Shown: positions 1-11,956 of the stretch, in pieces | How the letters are laid out: each line of letters starts with the position of its first letter | Numbering within the stretch: the first letter of the stretch is position 1 | Assembly (NCBI GenBank): GCA_904063045.1 | Contig: CAJFCJ010000016.1 | Location: forward strand, 1-64,000 | DNA: 64,000 nt | From: Dimorphilus gyrociliatus | Taxonomy: Eukaryota; Annelida; Polychaeta; Dinophilidae | Direction: 5' to 3' | The notes under the pieces: generated by a model | What the model saw: only the letters and a program-made list of their open reading frames with translations | Told to the model about the DNA's origin: nothing | Database searches by the model: none | Translations under genes and position numbers: made by a program

Positions 1-768
1 CTATTATCCCCGTCTATCATTAGCATAAAGAGAAAATGAAAAGAATAAAAGAAAAAGGAAAAGAATGAAAATTCAATACTTTTCCCAAATCTAGGGATCT
101 AGGGAGTAATTAAATTAGAAAAAATTGTTTTTATCAAAATCGAACAAAATAGCTAAGTAATAGAGGTAAAATTGATTGGTAAATCAATAATAAGATCATG
201 CCTTCGCTTAGAAGATTTCTATAAAGAAATGTTTAATCAGTGAGCTAAAAGTTTTTTTTGCTAGCATTTCAGTTTAGTGTTGACAATTGTTAGAAGAATT
301 AGGCCTAGTTTAGCGTTTTAATCTCTCCCTATTTATCCCCTGATTTATTCTTTCTTCCTAATCTTTTCTTTTTCTCTTTTTTTTTCTTTTAGTAAATATT
401 ACGTTATTCTCTATAATTCTTTCATTTATTTTTGTCAAAGTATGATTAATAGGCCTTTGTAAATAAGATTTTAATCTTTCTACCTTGTTTTCTCATTTTA
501 AAGTCTGTTTTTTTTACTCTCTCTATCTTTATGATTACACGTTTTCTCTTACGAAACTCAATGATTAGAAAAAGAGACGCACAATAGAGAAGAGGATTTT
601 CTTGCACTTCTAATTGATTAACAATTCATACAGAAATTTCTATATGAAAGAGGGAAAAATATTAATTTTTACTTATTTTAACTTGTTTGTGTTTTTTAAA
701 TGCACATATACACACACCCCGCTTTTGATTTTCTTTGAAGTTGTTCCCTTTTCCATAATGTTTTGCAG
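1..768. other. AT-rich non-coding stretch (probably intron or 5' part of the coiled-coil gene)
   Basis: It holds polypyrimidine-rich DNA and only short open frames. No family resemblance was seen. It probably includes an intron of the downstream partial gene, because the next coding segment starts at a good splice acceptor at 769. Confidence 0.4.
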
Positions 769-1433
769 AAGAATCGACCATTTCAGAAGAAGAAAGAGAT
801 AAATTAATAAGTTCTTTGGATTTGGACCGTTGTTCTGAAAGTACACTTGCAAAAATACACCAAACTAAGCTGATACCGACTGACAGCGTTGCTACAGCCG
901 CTTTAAAGCTATGCGCTAAATTGAGAAAGGATTTGGATACAGCTCAAACTGTAATTGGAGCGCAGGATCAGCAATTAAGGAGATTTGGACACCTTAGCAA
1001 TGGCAGTGGTCATTTAGGTAAATAAGTTACAAGTATATAAATAATTATAGGCTGAAGGGATCGACTTATTAATCCAAGTAGGCCCTTGATTGATTTATAG
1101 TTACATTTTCTTATTAATCCATAGGAAAACTTTTATATTTATATATTCTCTATTTCTTTGTATGAATATCAATATAGCTATATACTAATATATATATTCT
1201 AGCTTCTATATATCAGTCTTTATGTCTTTCCTTATCTTCCTTCGAATAGAGAGAGCGTCGTCGCTTAGTTCGAAAACCAGCAACTTTGGTGACGGCCTTG
1301 ATGATTCGAGCGTCTCCGGCAGTTATCATGACCTATCAGCCGAAACTCCATACAGATCCTTCTACAAGCCAACCTACCCTTTTAAAAAGTCTCCTACACT
1401 CAACAGATCGAAATATTCTTCCTATAGATAAGT
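769..1433 (+). CDS. 3' end of an unidentified coiled-coil protein gene (partial)
   Basis: I do not recognise this gene. Two coding exons are visible: 769-1017, after a TTTTGCAG acceptor and before GTAAAT, and 1250-1433, ending in TAG-free sequence up to a TAA. They join in phase 1 (GHL-E-RASS). The first exon encodes a charged helical segment (EEERDKLISSLDLDR, then KLRKDLDTAQ and GAQDQQLRRF) that looks like coiled coil. The second encodes a Ser/Tyr-rich tail ending SKYSSYR. Upstream exons probably lie before 769 or beyond the window edge. It sits about 0.8 kb upstream of BLOC1S6 on the same strand. The joining frame is clear; the function is unknown. Confidence 0.55.
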
Positions 1434-2249
1434 CTTTAAGATGATTTTTTTCCAAGGAAGATGGCTTCTTTTTCCATTTGCAATTATTTTCTGAATTATT
1501 ATTGTATTATTTCTCTATTTCTGAAGGAAAAAAGATCGGAAATAATGATATAGTTGACTAAATTGTAGAGGTGCTCTATGGAGATTTTTTAATGGGCCTA
1601 TTCGTTCTATCGCTCTCTAGATTATTTGAAAGTGAACAAGTTATTTAATTATTTTTTTTTTAAATATGCATTTCGATCCAACTGTGATATGTTTTACAGA
1701 TTGTAGAATAATAATAAAAATACACAAAAACCATATTTTTATTCTTTTTTTTTATAACAAAATAACATTCTCTGCGGTGTTCTATAGAACAAAAAACAAA
1801 GCATAAAGTCGCAAGATAAAAGAAATTTGGAAGTATTTTAAAGTTTTCTCTATGACGTGTTATATCAATAACTGATATTAGTACTCATGTAATCAAAGTA
1901 CTTTTTTTAGAAAAATGTTTTTTTGCACTGTATAATTTAGGTATATGCGCTATAAATGATAAGGCAACAGATTTATTCATATAGCCTATGATAGTTTAGG
2001 TCGTCCACCAGTTTTCGAAATGTATTTCAATAGATCATGTGATCAAAACATTTTCACTGTTCTTCGGAAAAAATAATTTATAAAATATATACATTGCCAT
2101 TGAAATTAGCTGTTTACTATTGAAAAGAAATTGCTAAAACAAGACTTAGATAGCAAATATATAATTTATGTCAAACAATCAATACATGTCTATGTATTAA
2201 TAATCTATTTTCTCCCAATACCGAGCGATAATAAGAGAGGATATTACTT
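1434..2249. other. intergenic stretch, nothing recognised
   Basis: AT-rich sequence between the coiled-coil gene and BLOC1S6. It has no convincing ORF, RNA gene or repeat. The first part probably holds the 3' UTR of the upstream gene, with an AATAAA-like stretch near 1711. Confidence 0.4.
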
Positions 2250-2976
2250 ATGGCTGAAGCAAAGGAAGTTATCGGAGATGATTCTATAAATGAAACAACG
2301 GAGAAATTAAGCAGTGCATTTCTAAAGGAATATGTAACTCCTTTTTCAAATGCTGAACTTACTCTAACAAATCTATTGTTAGTTTAGTATAAAATACATA
2401 CTACTAAATTATTATTAAAAAGGAATATTTATGCTATATTTTCTTCAATAAATCTGTAGGAGAAGTCAAAGAATAATAATAGAGAGTGTTGAGCAAGAAA
2501 GATCCAAACTGGATGAAAGTAAAGCTTCTCTAAGAGTCCAAGCGTTGGTTGGTTATTATTATATATATTTATATTCAACTAGATTTAATAAGAGTTAATC
2601 CAACTGATTAATTCATAAGTAAATATTAGTATGTCAATGTTATTGATGAACCACATTATTAATAATATTTTTTCTCAGGCCAATAAAGTGGAATTTTATC
2701 AGAAAAAGCTTTCTCGACTTAAAATGGATATGCGAAATTTGCAACAAAAGAGCGCAAATTTAAAGGTTTTTAATCGATCATTCAATTAAGTTGGCCCCAT
2801 TTATATTCACATTATTGATTTTTTTCTTTCTTTATCCTTTTCCATTAATTTAGAAAAGGAGTAGAAAATTGCAAAATTTAAAAGAACAAGAAGCCCTAGA
2901 AAAAGAGGAAGAACGACTGAAAGAAGAACTTTTAGAAAAAGAACTCATAGCAAAGCCCCTTCCAACTAGCAAATAG
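2250..2976 (+). CDS. BLOC1S6: BLOC-1 complex subunit 6 (pallidin)
   Basis: Pallidin is a small coiled-coil subunit of BLOC-1, which works in endosomal sorting towards lysosome-related organelles and binds syntaxin. Four coding exons can be joined from ATG 2250 (MAEAKEVIGDD). They give an acidic N-terminus, then TPFSNAELTLTNLLRSQR, ESVEQERSKLDESK, KVEFYQKKLSRLKMDM and a Glu/Lys-rich tail ending AKPLPTSK. Family knowledge: pallidin has the same order of motifs (SQ..LLETVQQEISK, YHNKLVNIRKEM, the Lys/Glu tail and a terminal TAKP), and the length of about 145 residues is close to the usual 170. Splices are GT-AG, with introns of about 70-140 bp. PEX11G begins 233 bp downstream on the same strand. 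The identification rests on remembered similarity. Confidence 0.8.
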
Positions 2977-3209
2977 ATTAATAATACTAGTGATAATGCC
3001 ACCTTTTTTGCTAATTGATTAAATGTTATGTTTGATACGAGATTTAATACAATTTTGTTCAATGTTTAAGCGAGAGATGGCGCCTTTGAATTGGTCGTCT
3101 GCTGTTTGAACTGACCCCAAAAACAGCGATCTTTGATCAGTTCAAAAACAATTGCCAAAGCATTGTATACAGTAATTCTATGTAATAAATATATTGATAG
3201 CACATAAAA

Positions 3210-4146
3210 ATGGAGTCGATCGCAAAATTTATAATTGCTCCCGGTGGAATTGAAAAAACAGCCAGACTTTTATCTTTTGGTTGTCTTGGGTTGGCAGGAA
3301 GTTGCAAACCAGGCAGCTTATCTCAACAAAAGTTTGGGATATTTGCCAAACAATTGTCATCCGCGAGATGTACATTCAGATTGTTTTTGGATTTGCCAGT
3401 TCTACTTAAAACTCTCAGATATGGTTTAGGAAAACATGTAAGCTAAACAACAAAATTGAAATCATTGAAATCTATCCTTTTTTCCCAATAAGGAGAAAGA
3501 TCCAATTATTCGTATGTTGGATCTGATAGCAAATTTAGCAGACCAGTTGTTCTTTCCACTGGAGCATATTGCTTGGGCGAGCGACTGTGGTTTAATTAAG
3601 ATACCATCAGCCAAATTTTGGGCAACTTCAATAGGATGTTGGGCCGTATCTCTTTTATCTGGCATACTTAAGTAAGATATCTATTCCCAATGCAAGATCC
3701 TTCAATCCTAAAATCTTTTACTAACATTTCTTTGTAGATGCTTTAGACAAATATCAAAATTGACATTATCGGAAAGAGCTCTACATCAGCAATTTAAATT
3801 AACAGGAAATGATATAAGGTAAGATATAAATATAGATTATTCAATTATTCAAATGTATTAATATTATATACTGTTTATATATACACACTTATATATATAT
3901 CTCTTAAACCTTTGTAGCGATCAACTAAATGAAATTAGATTTAACAAAAACCTTTCCCTGATTACTATTGCTAAGAATTTAGCTGACTTAATAAATGCTA
4001 TTCATTGGTTGCCTGCTAATCCTTACTTATGGTCTGGAAAATTACCAATGAAATATGTCGGTATATTTGGAGTAATTTCAACAGTTTTGGGTATTTTATT
4101 GGCTAAATATCAAGCGCAACCACCGAAACCTAAAAAAGCAGACTAA
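3210..4146 (+). CDS. PEX11G: Peroxisomal membrane protein 11 gamma-type (PEX11G)
   Basis: PEX11 proteins remodel the peroxisomal membrane and promote elongation and fission. Four exons join cleanly: 3210-3437, 3493-3671, 3738-3818 and 3918-4146. The N-terminal part (GGIEKTARLLSFGC, SARCTFRLFLDLPVLLKTLRYGLGK) is the PEX11 amphipathic region. The middle has LIANLADQLFFPLEHIAWASD. The end has NLADLINAIHWLPANPYLWSG followed by a glycine-containing hydrophobic segment and a basic tail (PPKPKKAD). The NLADQLFFPLEHIAWA and NAIHWLP motifs point to the gamma rather than the alpha/beta branch. The length of about 238 residues fits the family. Introns of 55-99 bp are typical of the window. Confidence 0.9.
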
Positions 4147-4544
4147 ATAATCGATTTTGTTAGTAATAACAAAACAGCAATAACAGTAATATCAATTACG
4201 ATTTAATTTCTTAAAATTAGCCTCAATAAACAAAAAATAATGACATTATGCTTGATTTTTTTATGTTTTCAATTGCTAAACCTATAAATATATATAGTAT
4301 AAAGATTTATTATTAAAATTAGCAAAGATTATCTTCTGTGCTTTAGATTTCTTTATTTGTTTCTTTTGTTTTTTTTTCCCTTCCTTCTAAATTTACACGA
4401 AAATTTTATATTTTTAAAAGAATACTGATTTTCCTTTTCAATTAATATATCATCATTGATAAAAAGTGAGATAAAGCTCAATTGGCAATAATATTTTAGA
4501 GACATTTTTATGACACTTATTGCATAGTATGAGACATTTTAAGT

Positions 4545-6190
4545 TTAGGCAACAGTACGTGATTTTTCAGTTAGTTGCAGGCGTTCATGAACTGGAATAT
4601 TTCTCGGTCGTAGTCTCTCGCTGATCAAATGATAAGAACGATAAGAGTTTATACGCTTGGCTTTAATGTTAAAGTTACTTACGAAAGGAATTTAATTTGC
4701 TCAGAATTAGGTCTATTAACGCGACACTTAAATGCTGATGTATGCCCCTTTTTACCGTGACTTTCTTCAAAGCGCTGAACATCGTAACGTCCAGGTCCGA
4801 CATGATTCTGTAACATTTAATAAAATGTCGAATATAGTTCAATAAGTTTTAATTATTATTTAAATATTTACGTAATTTCCAGTAAAGAACTTAACAGCTC
4901 TTTTATCCATTCTCAAACTACTAGAATTGAAAGCTGGATGATTGCCTTTAGTTTTTAAAGTATGTTTTTCTACAGAAGTAGGCTCATAGAATCCAGGACC
5001 TGGATCAGACTCATCTCTTGGCCACTGACTCTGCGAAGTAACGCTCAAACGATCTGCTGGTTTTAATGGTCTAGCTTCGCCTCTCAAGAATCGACCATGA
5101 TATTTCTTATCACGAGCGTTAAGTTCATCTGTTTTAGTCCTTTCGTCGACAGTTTCGGGCGGCCGCAGATAACTTTGATTTATAATACCTGGCGATGCTA
5201 GATGACCAGTTTTAATTGGTTTATTTCTGTCTAATGAAAAACAGTCGTAAGGTCCTCTAGTTCCTGTCCTCTTCGTTAGTAACTCGTCTACTCCGCTCTT
5301 AAATTCATAAGTACCAGGAGCTACCTCGCAACCCTGAAGAAAACTTTCGAAATAGGTCTTTTAATAAAAAAAATGTTTATCAAAATACCGTTATTGGTAG
5401 ACCACGATTTTTTGGGCCCATGTCTAATAAACCTACACTTCCGAAGGATTCTTTGCTCTTTTCTTCAATTGCGGAATGGGGAATCCCCCCATTGCCATAC
5501 GTTCCAGGACCAGGAGTGACCAATTTTGTTTTTTGATTAAAGCGCTTTTCCAAGCTATCTACAATACCTCTTGTACTTCTTGGTTTATCGTCTGTCAGAA
5601 AGTCCCGATATTCGTACGATCCCGGACCTAGTTTCCTTACTAACTCTTTTTTAAGCGAATGCTGTTCTCGATTTAAAAGATGTGGCATAGCGGCAAGTTT
5701 TTCTGTCTCGTATTGTCTCGCCCATCCTGGACCTCTAGCTTTGATTTCCATTGATTTCAAATTAAAATCGCCTACTTCGACATCGTAACGTCCAGGTCCC
5801 AATAGAGAACTCTAAAAAGGCGAGTTAATACTATTTATAATAATATTATCTTACCTAAGGTAATAGATTCTGTAAACTCTTTATAAGCCTACTTTTGTTT
5901 ATGATATAGCGGATCTATTATAGATCTATTTTAAGTGTTTGCAGAACTAATAACAATATGATCGATTAAATATTCCTCCCGTATACACTTACAAGGTAGC
6001 CAGCATTACTAGATATCTGTGTATATGTTCCAGGTTTTAATCTACTGGGATGGATTCCATGGACTTCAAATCTAATTAAATATACAACTTTATAAGCTAA
6101 TTTTAATTAAAATTAATAATTTTACTATATCGCTCACCTTGGGGCTTGATTTCCAAACGGGGCTCCCTTAAAGCCCTTATCAGCAGTCAT
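4545..6190 (-). CDS. CIMAP2: Ciliary microtubule-associated protein 2 / lymphocyte expansion molecule-like, PGP-repeat protein
   Basis: On the minus strand, ATG 6190 opens with MTADKGFKGAPFGNQAPR, followed by an exon with RFEVHGIHPSRLKPGTYTQ. The central exon (about 5390-5810) contains GPGRYDV, ARGPGWARQYETEKLAAMPHLL, KLGPGSYEYRDFL and VTPGPGTYGNGG. Later exons have PGPGFYEP and GPGRYDVQRFEESHGKKG. The last exon reads NIPVHERLQLTEKSRTVA to a TAA at 4545-4547. GPGxY repeats mark the sperm-tail PG-rich (STPG) class. The GPGWAR...MPHLL block and the FKGAPFG start are specific to LEXM (C1orf177, now CIMAP2). These proteins associate with axonemal microtubules, so a role in cilia or sperm flagella is likely. 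The last intron is about 62 bp. The number of small exons between 4800 and 5400 was not fully resolved. Confidence 0.8.
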
Positions 6191-6984
6191 TTTTTATTAT
6201 TTTTTCTATAGTCAAGTTAAAAATAAGCTTGCTTTAATTATTTGAGATTTTTCTCATGCGAGGTTGACTGTTTGATTCTCGATACTCTCTGCCAGTTACC
6301 TTAGTAACAGCAAGCAAACCGCTCAGAACAAATTTCGATTTGTCTGGCACCTTGTTCCAAATTTATAATTGTCCATTGAAATTCGATTGTGATAAGTTAG
6401 CCATATTCCACAATGAAAAAGAGCGGTTAAAAGCAATTTAAAGAGAAAAATATAAATATTTATCAGAATAATAGAGCTATTTAAGATTAGAGAATAAAAT
6501 ATGCCTAAAATCCTATTAGTATGTGAATCTTTAAAAGAAAAAAAATCATTCCTTTTTAAATGATAAAATATTAAATCAATAGGATAAAGCAAAGAAAATC
6601 GTAAGATTCATTTCGTTTCTTTCTAGATTAGTTCTGCTAAAAAATTCAACTTTCTATTAGCTCGTAACAAAGACCGATAAATTAAATATTACAGTTTGGT
6701 CAAAGGAATATTGATGCTGTTAATGTATAAGATTTTCCCTTCAAATAAATAGTAATTATCAATTGCGAATTGAAACGCTAAAAGTTTAATTAATATATTA
6801 TAATACATCATATTGTAGATATTAATAAAGAGCATTGTTAATATGTCACCTCTTTGAAAACTTTATTCTTTTCTTCATCTAAAAGATTTATTAATCTATC
6901 AGCAAATTGTTATTGAATTAACATTCATTGGCCAAATGTTTAAGTATCGAAAAAAAACGAACATGAAAACACATAACGGAATAT
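6191..6984. other. intergenic stretch, nothing recognised
   Basis: AT-rich DNA between two minus-strand genes. It should contain the promoter of CIMAP2 and the 3' UTR of the HSD17B12-like gene. No supported coding frame or RNA gene was seen; an 89-codon open frame near 6323-6592 has no family resemblance. Confidence 0.4.
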
Positions 6985-8233
6985 TTAATTCTGCTTAGAT
7001 TTTTCCTTTCTTCTTAGAGCTGATTTTCTTGCTGCTAACATTTTTCCCATTACTTGTTTCTTTGCGAAGAAGTCTGGAGCCATGGTCTGGAAATATCCCA
7101 ACAAAGCATGAGACCAATAACCAAATGTAACATCTTCTACGCCAACTGTTCTTAGTGCTGATTTTACATATGCCGTTGGTGAAGGGACAAAAAGGCTAGG
7201 TCTCTTAATTCCAGTCATTTTAGTTTGAACAAAGTATGGTAAGACCGATTGTACAATAACATTAGACTTGGAAACTTCCTGTTCAAGACCCTGAGAGAAA
7301 AAGTTAACGAACGACTTGCAAGCTGAATAGGCTGTAGAATAGATATTTATAATTAAAGAAACTATAACGTAAAAGAACAATGTAATAATAAAGGAATTAC
7401 CTGTCAACAAAGGTGTTGGATCATTAGCAGAAGCAGAAGATAAGTTAATTATTGCGCCCTTTTTCTTTTCAACCATAGTTTTAAGGAAAATATTTGTAAC
7501 TTGAAGAATTGACATACAGTTAGCCAAAAGTAATTTTTGTAATACATTTTTCGAATCATCCATTTCAGCCATAAACTGTGGATATTCATAAGACATTCCA
7601 ACATTGTTGACCAGAACTCCAACATCAAGTCCTTGTGTTTCTCTTTCAATTTTATCATAAATTTCATTGCCTGCTGTAAAATCAACGGCAACTGTCTTGG
7701 TTTTAACGTTATGTGTTTTTTCTAGAAAGGAAATATTATTCTAAGATATTAATAATGACGTTAAGCTACACTAAATCTTTACCAATTTCTGCTGCAACTT
7801 CCTCAAGTTTCTTTGGAGTTCGACTAATCAGGCATATATTCAATCCACGTTTGGCAAACTGCCAAAAGAAAATATTTATCAGTCTTTTCTTATCATCAAC
7901 ACTGTAACATTAAATAATTTGCTCTATATTTAATTACCTCAAAAGCATAACATTTTCCAATTCCATCGGTTGCTCCCGTTACAACTATTTTGTAAAAATG
8001 AATACTATTAACACTCTTTTATCAAATATTTTATTTAACAAAGTTATTAATATTAAGAAAAATTTACCGGCCCATTCTCCTAGTTTTCGAAAATTGATTT
8101 CACTACTTAAAACGTAAGCTTTCAAGCCATTCCAAATTGAGAATAGTAATCTTAGAGCTAAGTAGCCAGTGATGGCGATGCCTATTGTCGAGAAGAGACA
8201 GCAAGGAGAAGATTTTGCTGCAATATCAACCAT
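6985..8233 (-). CDS. HSD17B12: Very-long-chain 3-oxoacyl-CoA reductase (17-beta-HSD type 12 / LET-767 type SDR)
   Basis: This short-chain dehydrogenase is predicted to reduce 3-ketoacyl-CoA in the microsomal fatty-acid elongation cycle at the ER. ATG 8233 starts a protein with an N-terminal hydrophobic segment (IGIAITGYLALRLLFSIW). Next come the cofactor-binding motif VTGATDGIGK, the family block FAKRGLNICLISRTPKKLEEVA, LVNNVG, NLSSASA with the catalytic Ser, and YSACKSF with the catalytic Tyr and Lys. Then VLPYFVQTKMT precedes a basic C-terminus (RRKEKSKQN, lysines at -3 and -5, compatible with ER retrieval). At least five short introns interrupt the gene. The fatty-acid branch is favoured over steroid metabolism by the order of motifs; this is family inference. 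Confidence 0.85.
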
Positions 8234-9020
8234 TGCTGAAAATTCTGTCGAGTGAAGGTCAAGGTCAAAAAGCGTAACTATAGCATGATATTATTTTCAC
8301 AAATATCAGAAATTTTTAGTTCTTTATAAAGTATGTTAAAAATTTACAGTTAAATTAAATAACGAAACTCATAACGTAACGGAAAGATAAGATTCGATAT
8401 AGACATCGTCTAAAATAATATCGTTTATTAAATTCTTGCAGGTTCTCTATAAAATCGGTTATTGTTACTAGATTAATCGATTGAAATCGATTTTAAACTT
8501 ATTATCAATAGAAGCCGGCAAATTTAAAAACAATTGTCTATTTTTTCGTCTGCTATATTTTCTCTTTCGATTAACATATATATTTAAAATATGTAATTTC
8601 GTAACAAGAAAGTAGCCAATAAAAGTAGTCTAACATAAATTAAAAGTGCACTTTTCAATTTTAATATTCAGAATAAAAATTAAAGATATACATGTAACAT
8701 GCAATATATGGATCTATTTATTCATTAATGTTTAAATAGAATTACTGAAATTACTTAACTTGTTAAGTAAATTTTGATATTTTTGAAAAGAATAAATATT
8801 TAATTCAATTTATTGAATAAAACTGTTCAAAGAGTATCATTGAAATTATATAAATGAAAACTTTATAATTTAAATTCAGGGTTTTATTTGAGAAAGTTGG
8901 ACTTTGTATGGACTACGTAATTTTAGAACAAGTTTCCCTTCAGGTGCGAAAGTGACTTTATATTGTAAATGTAAATATCGGCTGATAGTTTTTCCTGTTT
9001 TATATAAACTTGCCATTATT
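8234..9020. other. divergent intergenic region, nothing recognised
   Basis: About 0.8 kb between the HSD17B12-like gene (minus) and the multipass membrane gene (plus). The DNA is very AT-rich. It must hold both promoters, unless an upstream exon of the membrane gene lies here. No clear core promoter element was picked out. Confidence 0.4.
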
Positions 9021-10238
9021 ATGCTTGGGTATGTTGTTGATAAAACCCATACAAAACAGCGATCTGGCAACACTTTTTATCAATTTAAAAGACAGTTCTC
9101 AATATTTGGCTTAAGTGGTTTTATTGCCTTTATAATACCGGTTTTACATATAGGTAAAGAATAATTAAATTCTTTTTTAATTACCTTTGCATAATTATCA
9201 TCTCTATAAAGCTGGATACTACTATATATGGACTCCAAATAAAGCACCGGTAAACAAGCGAAAATGTCAATGCTCTTGTTTCGATACAGTATTCAGAGGT
9301 AAGAATTTCAAATAAAAACAATAGGTGTCAGCAGTAGTTGTTTGAACCAAAGAATCGTAAATCTATCACTAAAAAATGGAAAACTTTTTCTAGGTCGATA
9401 TGAATCTATTCCCGCAGGATATAAACATGTCTATTTCAATGCCTCTGTTGAAAGTGGTAATGTATAGTTATATAGATAAATCAACTATAGAAGATACGAT
9501 TGCTGTTTTTTTTTTTTTTGCAGTAAAAATATGGGCAGGATGCTTAATAGGAGTATTGATATTGTACGAAGCTTGCAAATATTTATTTAATTTGTACTGG
9601 AAATGTTCTCTTCGGATTCAATATTTATGCTTACTTTTGTCGTCAGTTTATTCGCATTATTATGGATGGTGGAACTTTTTCAAGTAAAAAAAAAAAACAT
9701 TATTTTTGTTAAATGTTATTTATCAAAAGAGATTACATTTGATTAAATAAGCTTTAATCTGTTAAATAATTAACATAATTTTTTTTAAGATATTGAAAAT
9801 ATGTAACTAATTTTATCAATTTTTTTTTTATATAGTTACTGGAACGAGGATTTTTATTCTCAATTCAATCATCAATTATTCTTCACTGTAACTGAAATGA
9901 TAAGTTCTGCTGTCACTTTGAACCTTACCAATTCAAAAACTCCAGTAACGCCAACAAAGCTACTTATTATTCTAGTGCTCAACTCTGTTCATATTTCTAT
10001 TGCAAGTTATGATCAATTTGTTAATAATTTATTGTATGGAAGAAGTAGATTATTTGAGGGTCTTCGAGATATATTTCTACTGTTGGCTGACGTTTTATAT
10101 GTCTGTTTTTGTTTTTTTGAATTAAGTTTAATAGCCCGAAGACGGAGTTTACCAATGCATCGAATTTTTTTTCGAGAAGAACTTGTTTTAAGCGTAATTG
10201 TAGGAATTTTATTGACCCTGTTTGCTATCAATATTTGA
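9021..10238 (+). CDS. Conserved-looking multipass membrane protein with a Cys-rich loop
   Basis: I cannot name this family. Five exons join in frame: 9021-9153, 9212-9298, 9394-9456, 9524-9683 and 9836-10238. ATG 9021 gives MLGYVVDKTHTKQ, then a hydrophobic segment (FGLSGFIAFIIPVLHI). A loop follows with YYYIWTPNKAPVNKRKCQCSC and GRYESIPAGYKHVYFNAS (a possible glycosylation site). Next come a second membrane span (WAGCLIGVLILYEACKYLF), a segment with YSHYYGWWNFFNYWNEDFY and QLFFTVTEMISSAV, and further spans near LLIILVLNSVHISIA, LADVLYVCFCFFEL and LVLSVIVGILLTLFAI. The aromatic YYGWWNFFNYWN block and KCQCSCFDT motif look family-defining. An upstream 5' exon is possible. Confidence 0.6.
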
Positions 10239-10460
10239 TTTTACAATAGATCTCTTTGTTATTTTCTCTAATCTTAATGATAAAGACTAATAGGCTAATA
10301 AGAATAGACTGGTAGACTAGCTCAACCACGCAATTTAATTAAACGATTATTGCTTTGGAACTGAAATCTGTCTATAGTTTCTAAGCGACCAAAACCACGT
10401 GACGACAACGGTAGTTAACCGTCTCACCTTGTTAATCAGTTGTCGGTGACTCTAATCAAA

Positions 10461-11956
10461 ATGCATAAGAGTTATCAGTCAGTCTTACCTAATACAAACA
10501 AACTACTAAAGAAACGATGGGATGATACGTATTATAACGAACATAGAAAGAGGGTAAGTTGAGTTAAAAGTACTTTTAAGTAAATAAATTTAAACGAGAG
10601 TGCTAAGTACTTGTTTGTCTTCTTTATCTGAACAAGATTACTTTGCTGGTACTTTGTCACCAAAATTTACGGCTTTTTGATGATTTAACACTATGTTGAG
10701 AGCTTTTTAATCCTCTAGTGGATATTCAATTTCAACTTTTTTTATAGGTGGAAATGGCTGGTCCTGTCGTGAATACGAATCCTCCTCCAGCCTACATTCA
10801 TTTACATTTGAAATTGAAAAAGCAACAGGTAAATAATAAAGCAATGTAAATAAAAGCTACTTTACACTCCTATTATTAATTACCCTGTGTATTTTCTATT
10901 GGACAAAATGAATTACCTCATGCTGATTCCCCAATTACGCCTATAAGTCAATTGGGAAATGTAAGAATCAATAAGGTTTTTAAGGTTAATATTTGATATT
11001 AATTTAGTAATATTATTGCCAATAAAACTCGTTGGAGAAAAGGTGATTAAATAGATTAGACTTAATTATAATTTTGAGTGAATGTCAGAGGAAAAAAGGT
11101 ATTATAAAAAAAAAATTACTTTTCCTGCTTGAACGGTATTTATTCAAAGTCACACAACCATCAAACATTCCGCATGAATTATTGCTCTTGATTTTATTGA
11201 TCTGTAGAAAGGAGTAGTAAGGAATGATCCTGTTCTTAACTAAGGCCTTTACACTTATGAAACGATTTCTACCACTCAAAAGTTATTTGTAGTGGCATTG
11301 TAGTTCGGTAATGAAGTAATTGATTGGGTAAATCAAAAAAAAGAGCCGATTGAGAGACTTAGAGAGATCGTGTTATTTATTACACATATACCTATTTTGA
11401 TTGTAAATACTAATCATAAAAGATTGAAGAAGAGCGCTTGGCAACAATTGAAAGGGACAATCGTATTCTTTTAGAAAAAATGAGTACCATAATGAGAACG
11501 AAAGGAAGAGTCGATAACAGGAACGATTATGAATACAAAAGGTGTTTAATTCGAAAAAAAATATCGATCTTTAAGCTTAAAAACAATCTGTTAAACAGCT
11601 TGAACAGGGAAAAACGAAGTAGGGAATTACTTCGAGTCATGAACGAAAATCAAGAGATATTAAGAAGAATAACTTCTAGGAAACCCCAATACGACCATAT
11701 GAAGTGGGAACAAGATTGGAATGAAAATCTAAGATATATGGACTCAATTTCAGCCTATCCTAAAGATTGGTGGAAGGTAGTTATAATGAATAATCAAATA
11801 GATATTTTATCATAAACGACGCATTTACCATAATAGCAAACTTCGAAGAGCAGTTCTCCTACTTTTAGTCGTCAACCGACTACCATGAGTCAGAGAAGCA
11901 GCCAAAAGAAAAGTAAGAAGAAGAGTGCTTCTTCAAGTGCCGAAAAGGACTTATAG
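10461..11956 (+). CDS. CFAP97D1: CFAP97 domain-containing protein 1-like (axonemal)
   Basis: CFAP97D proteins are needed for sperm and ciliary axoneme integrity. ATG 10461 begins MHKSYQSVLPNTNKLLKKRWDD, followed by YYNEHRKR and an exon (10748-10828) with VEMAGPVVNTNPPPAYIHLHLKLKKQQ. The main exon starts at 11423 with IEEERLATIERDNRILLEKM, MRTKGRVDN, then NDYEYK-SLNREKRSRELLRV across a 57-nt intron (11542-11598), and QYDHMKWEQDWNENLRYMD. After WWK, a donor at GTAGTT and the acceptor TCGAAG give a Ser/Lys-rich tail (SSSPTFSRQPTTMSQRSS... AEKDL) with TAG at 11954-11956. The H-x-LKLKK, IERDN and LNREKR motifs are diagnostic. The 3' splice is the least certain part: read-through would end at 11815. 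Confidence 0.85.

Noticed and set aside
2250-4146. BLOC1S6-PEX11G as an operon with trans-splicing
   Set aside because: They are 233 bp apart on the same strand, but I see no spliced-leader acceptor specific to the second gene and such spacing is ordinary here.
7449-7691. Second open frame in the HSD17B12-like gene
   Set aside because: It is an out-of-frame shadow of the conserved SDR exon (NNVG to NLSSASA) on the same strand.
8876-9073. Minus-strand open frame overlapping the first exon of the membrane gene
   Set aside because: It is a shadow of the plus-strand exon. The plus-strand extension upstream of 9021 has no ATG, so the plus start at 9021 is preferred.
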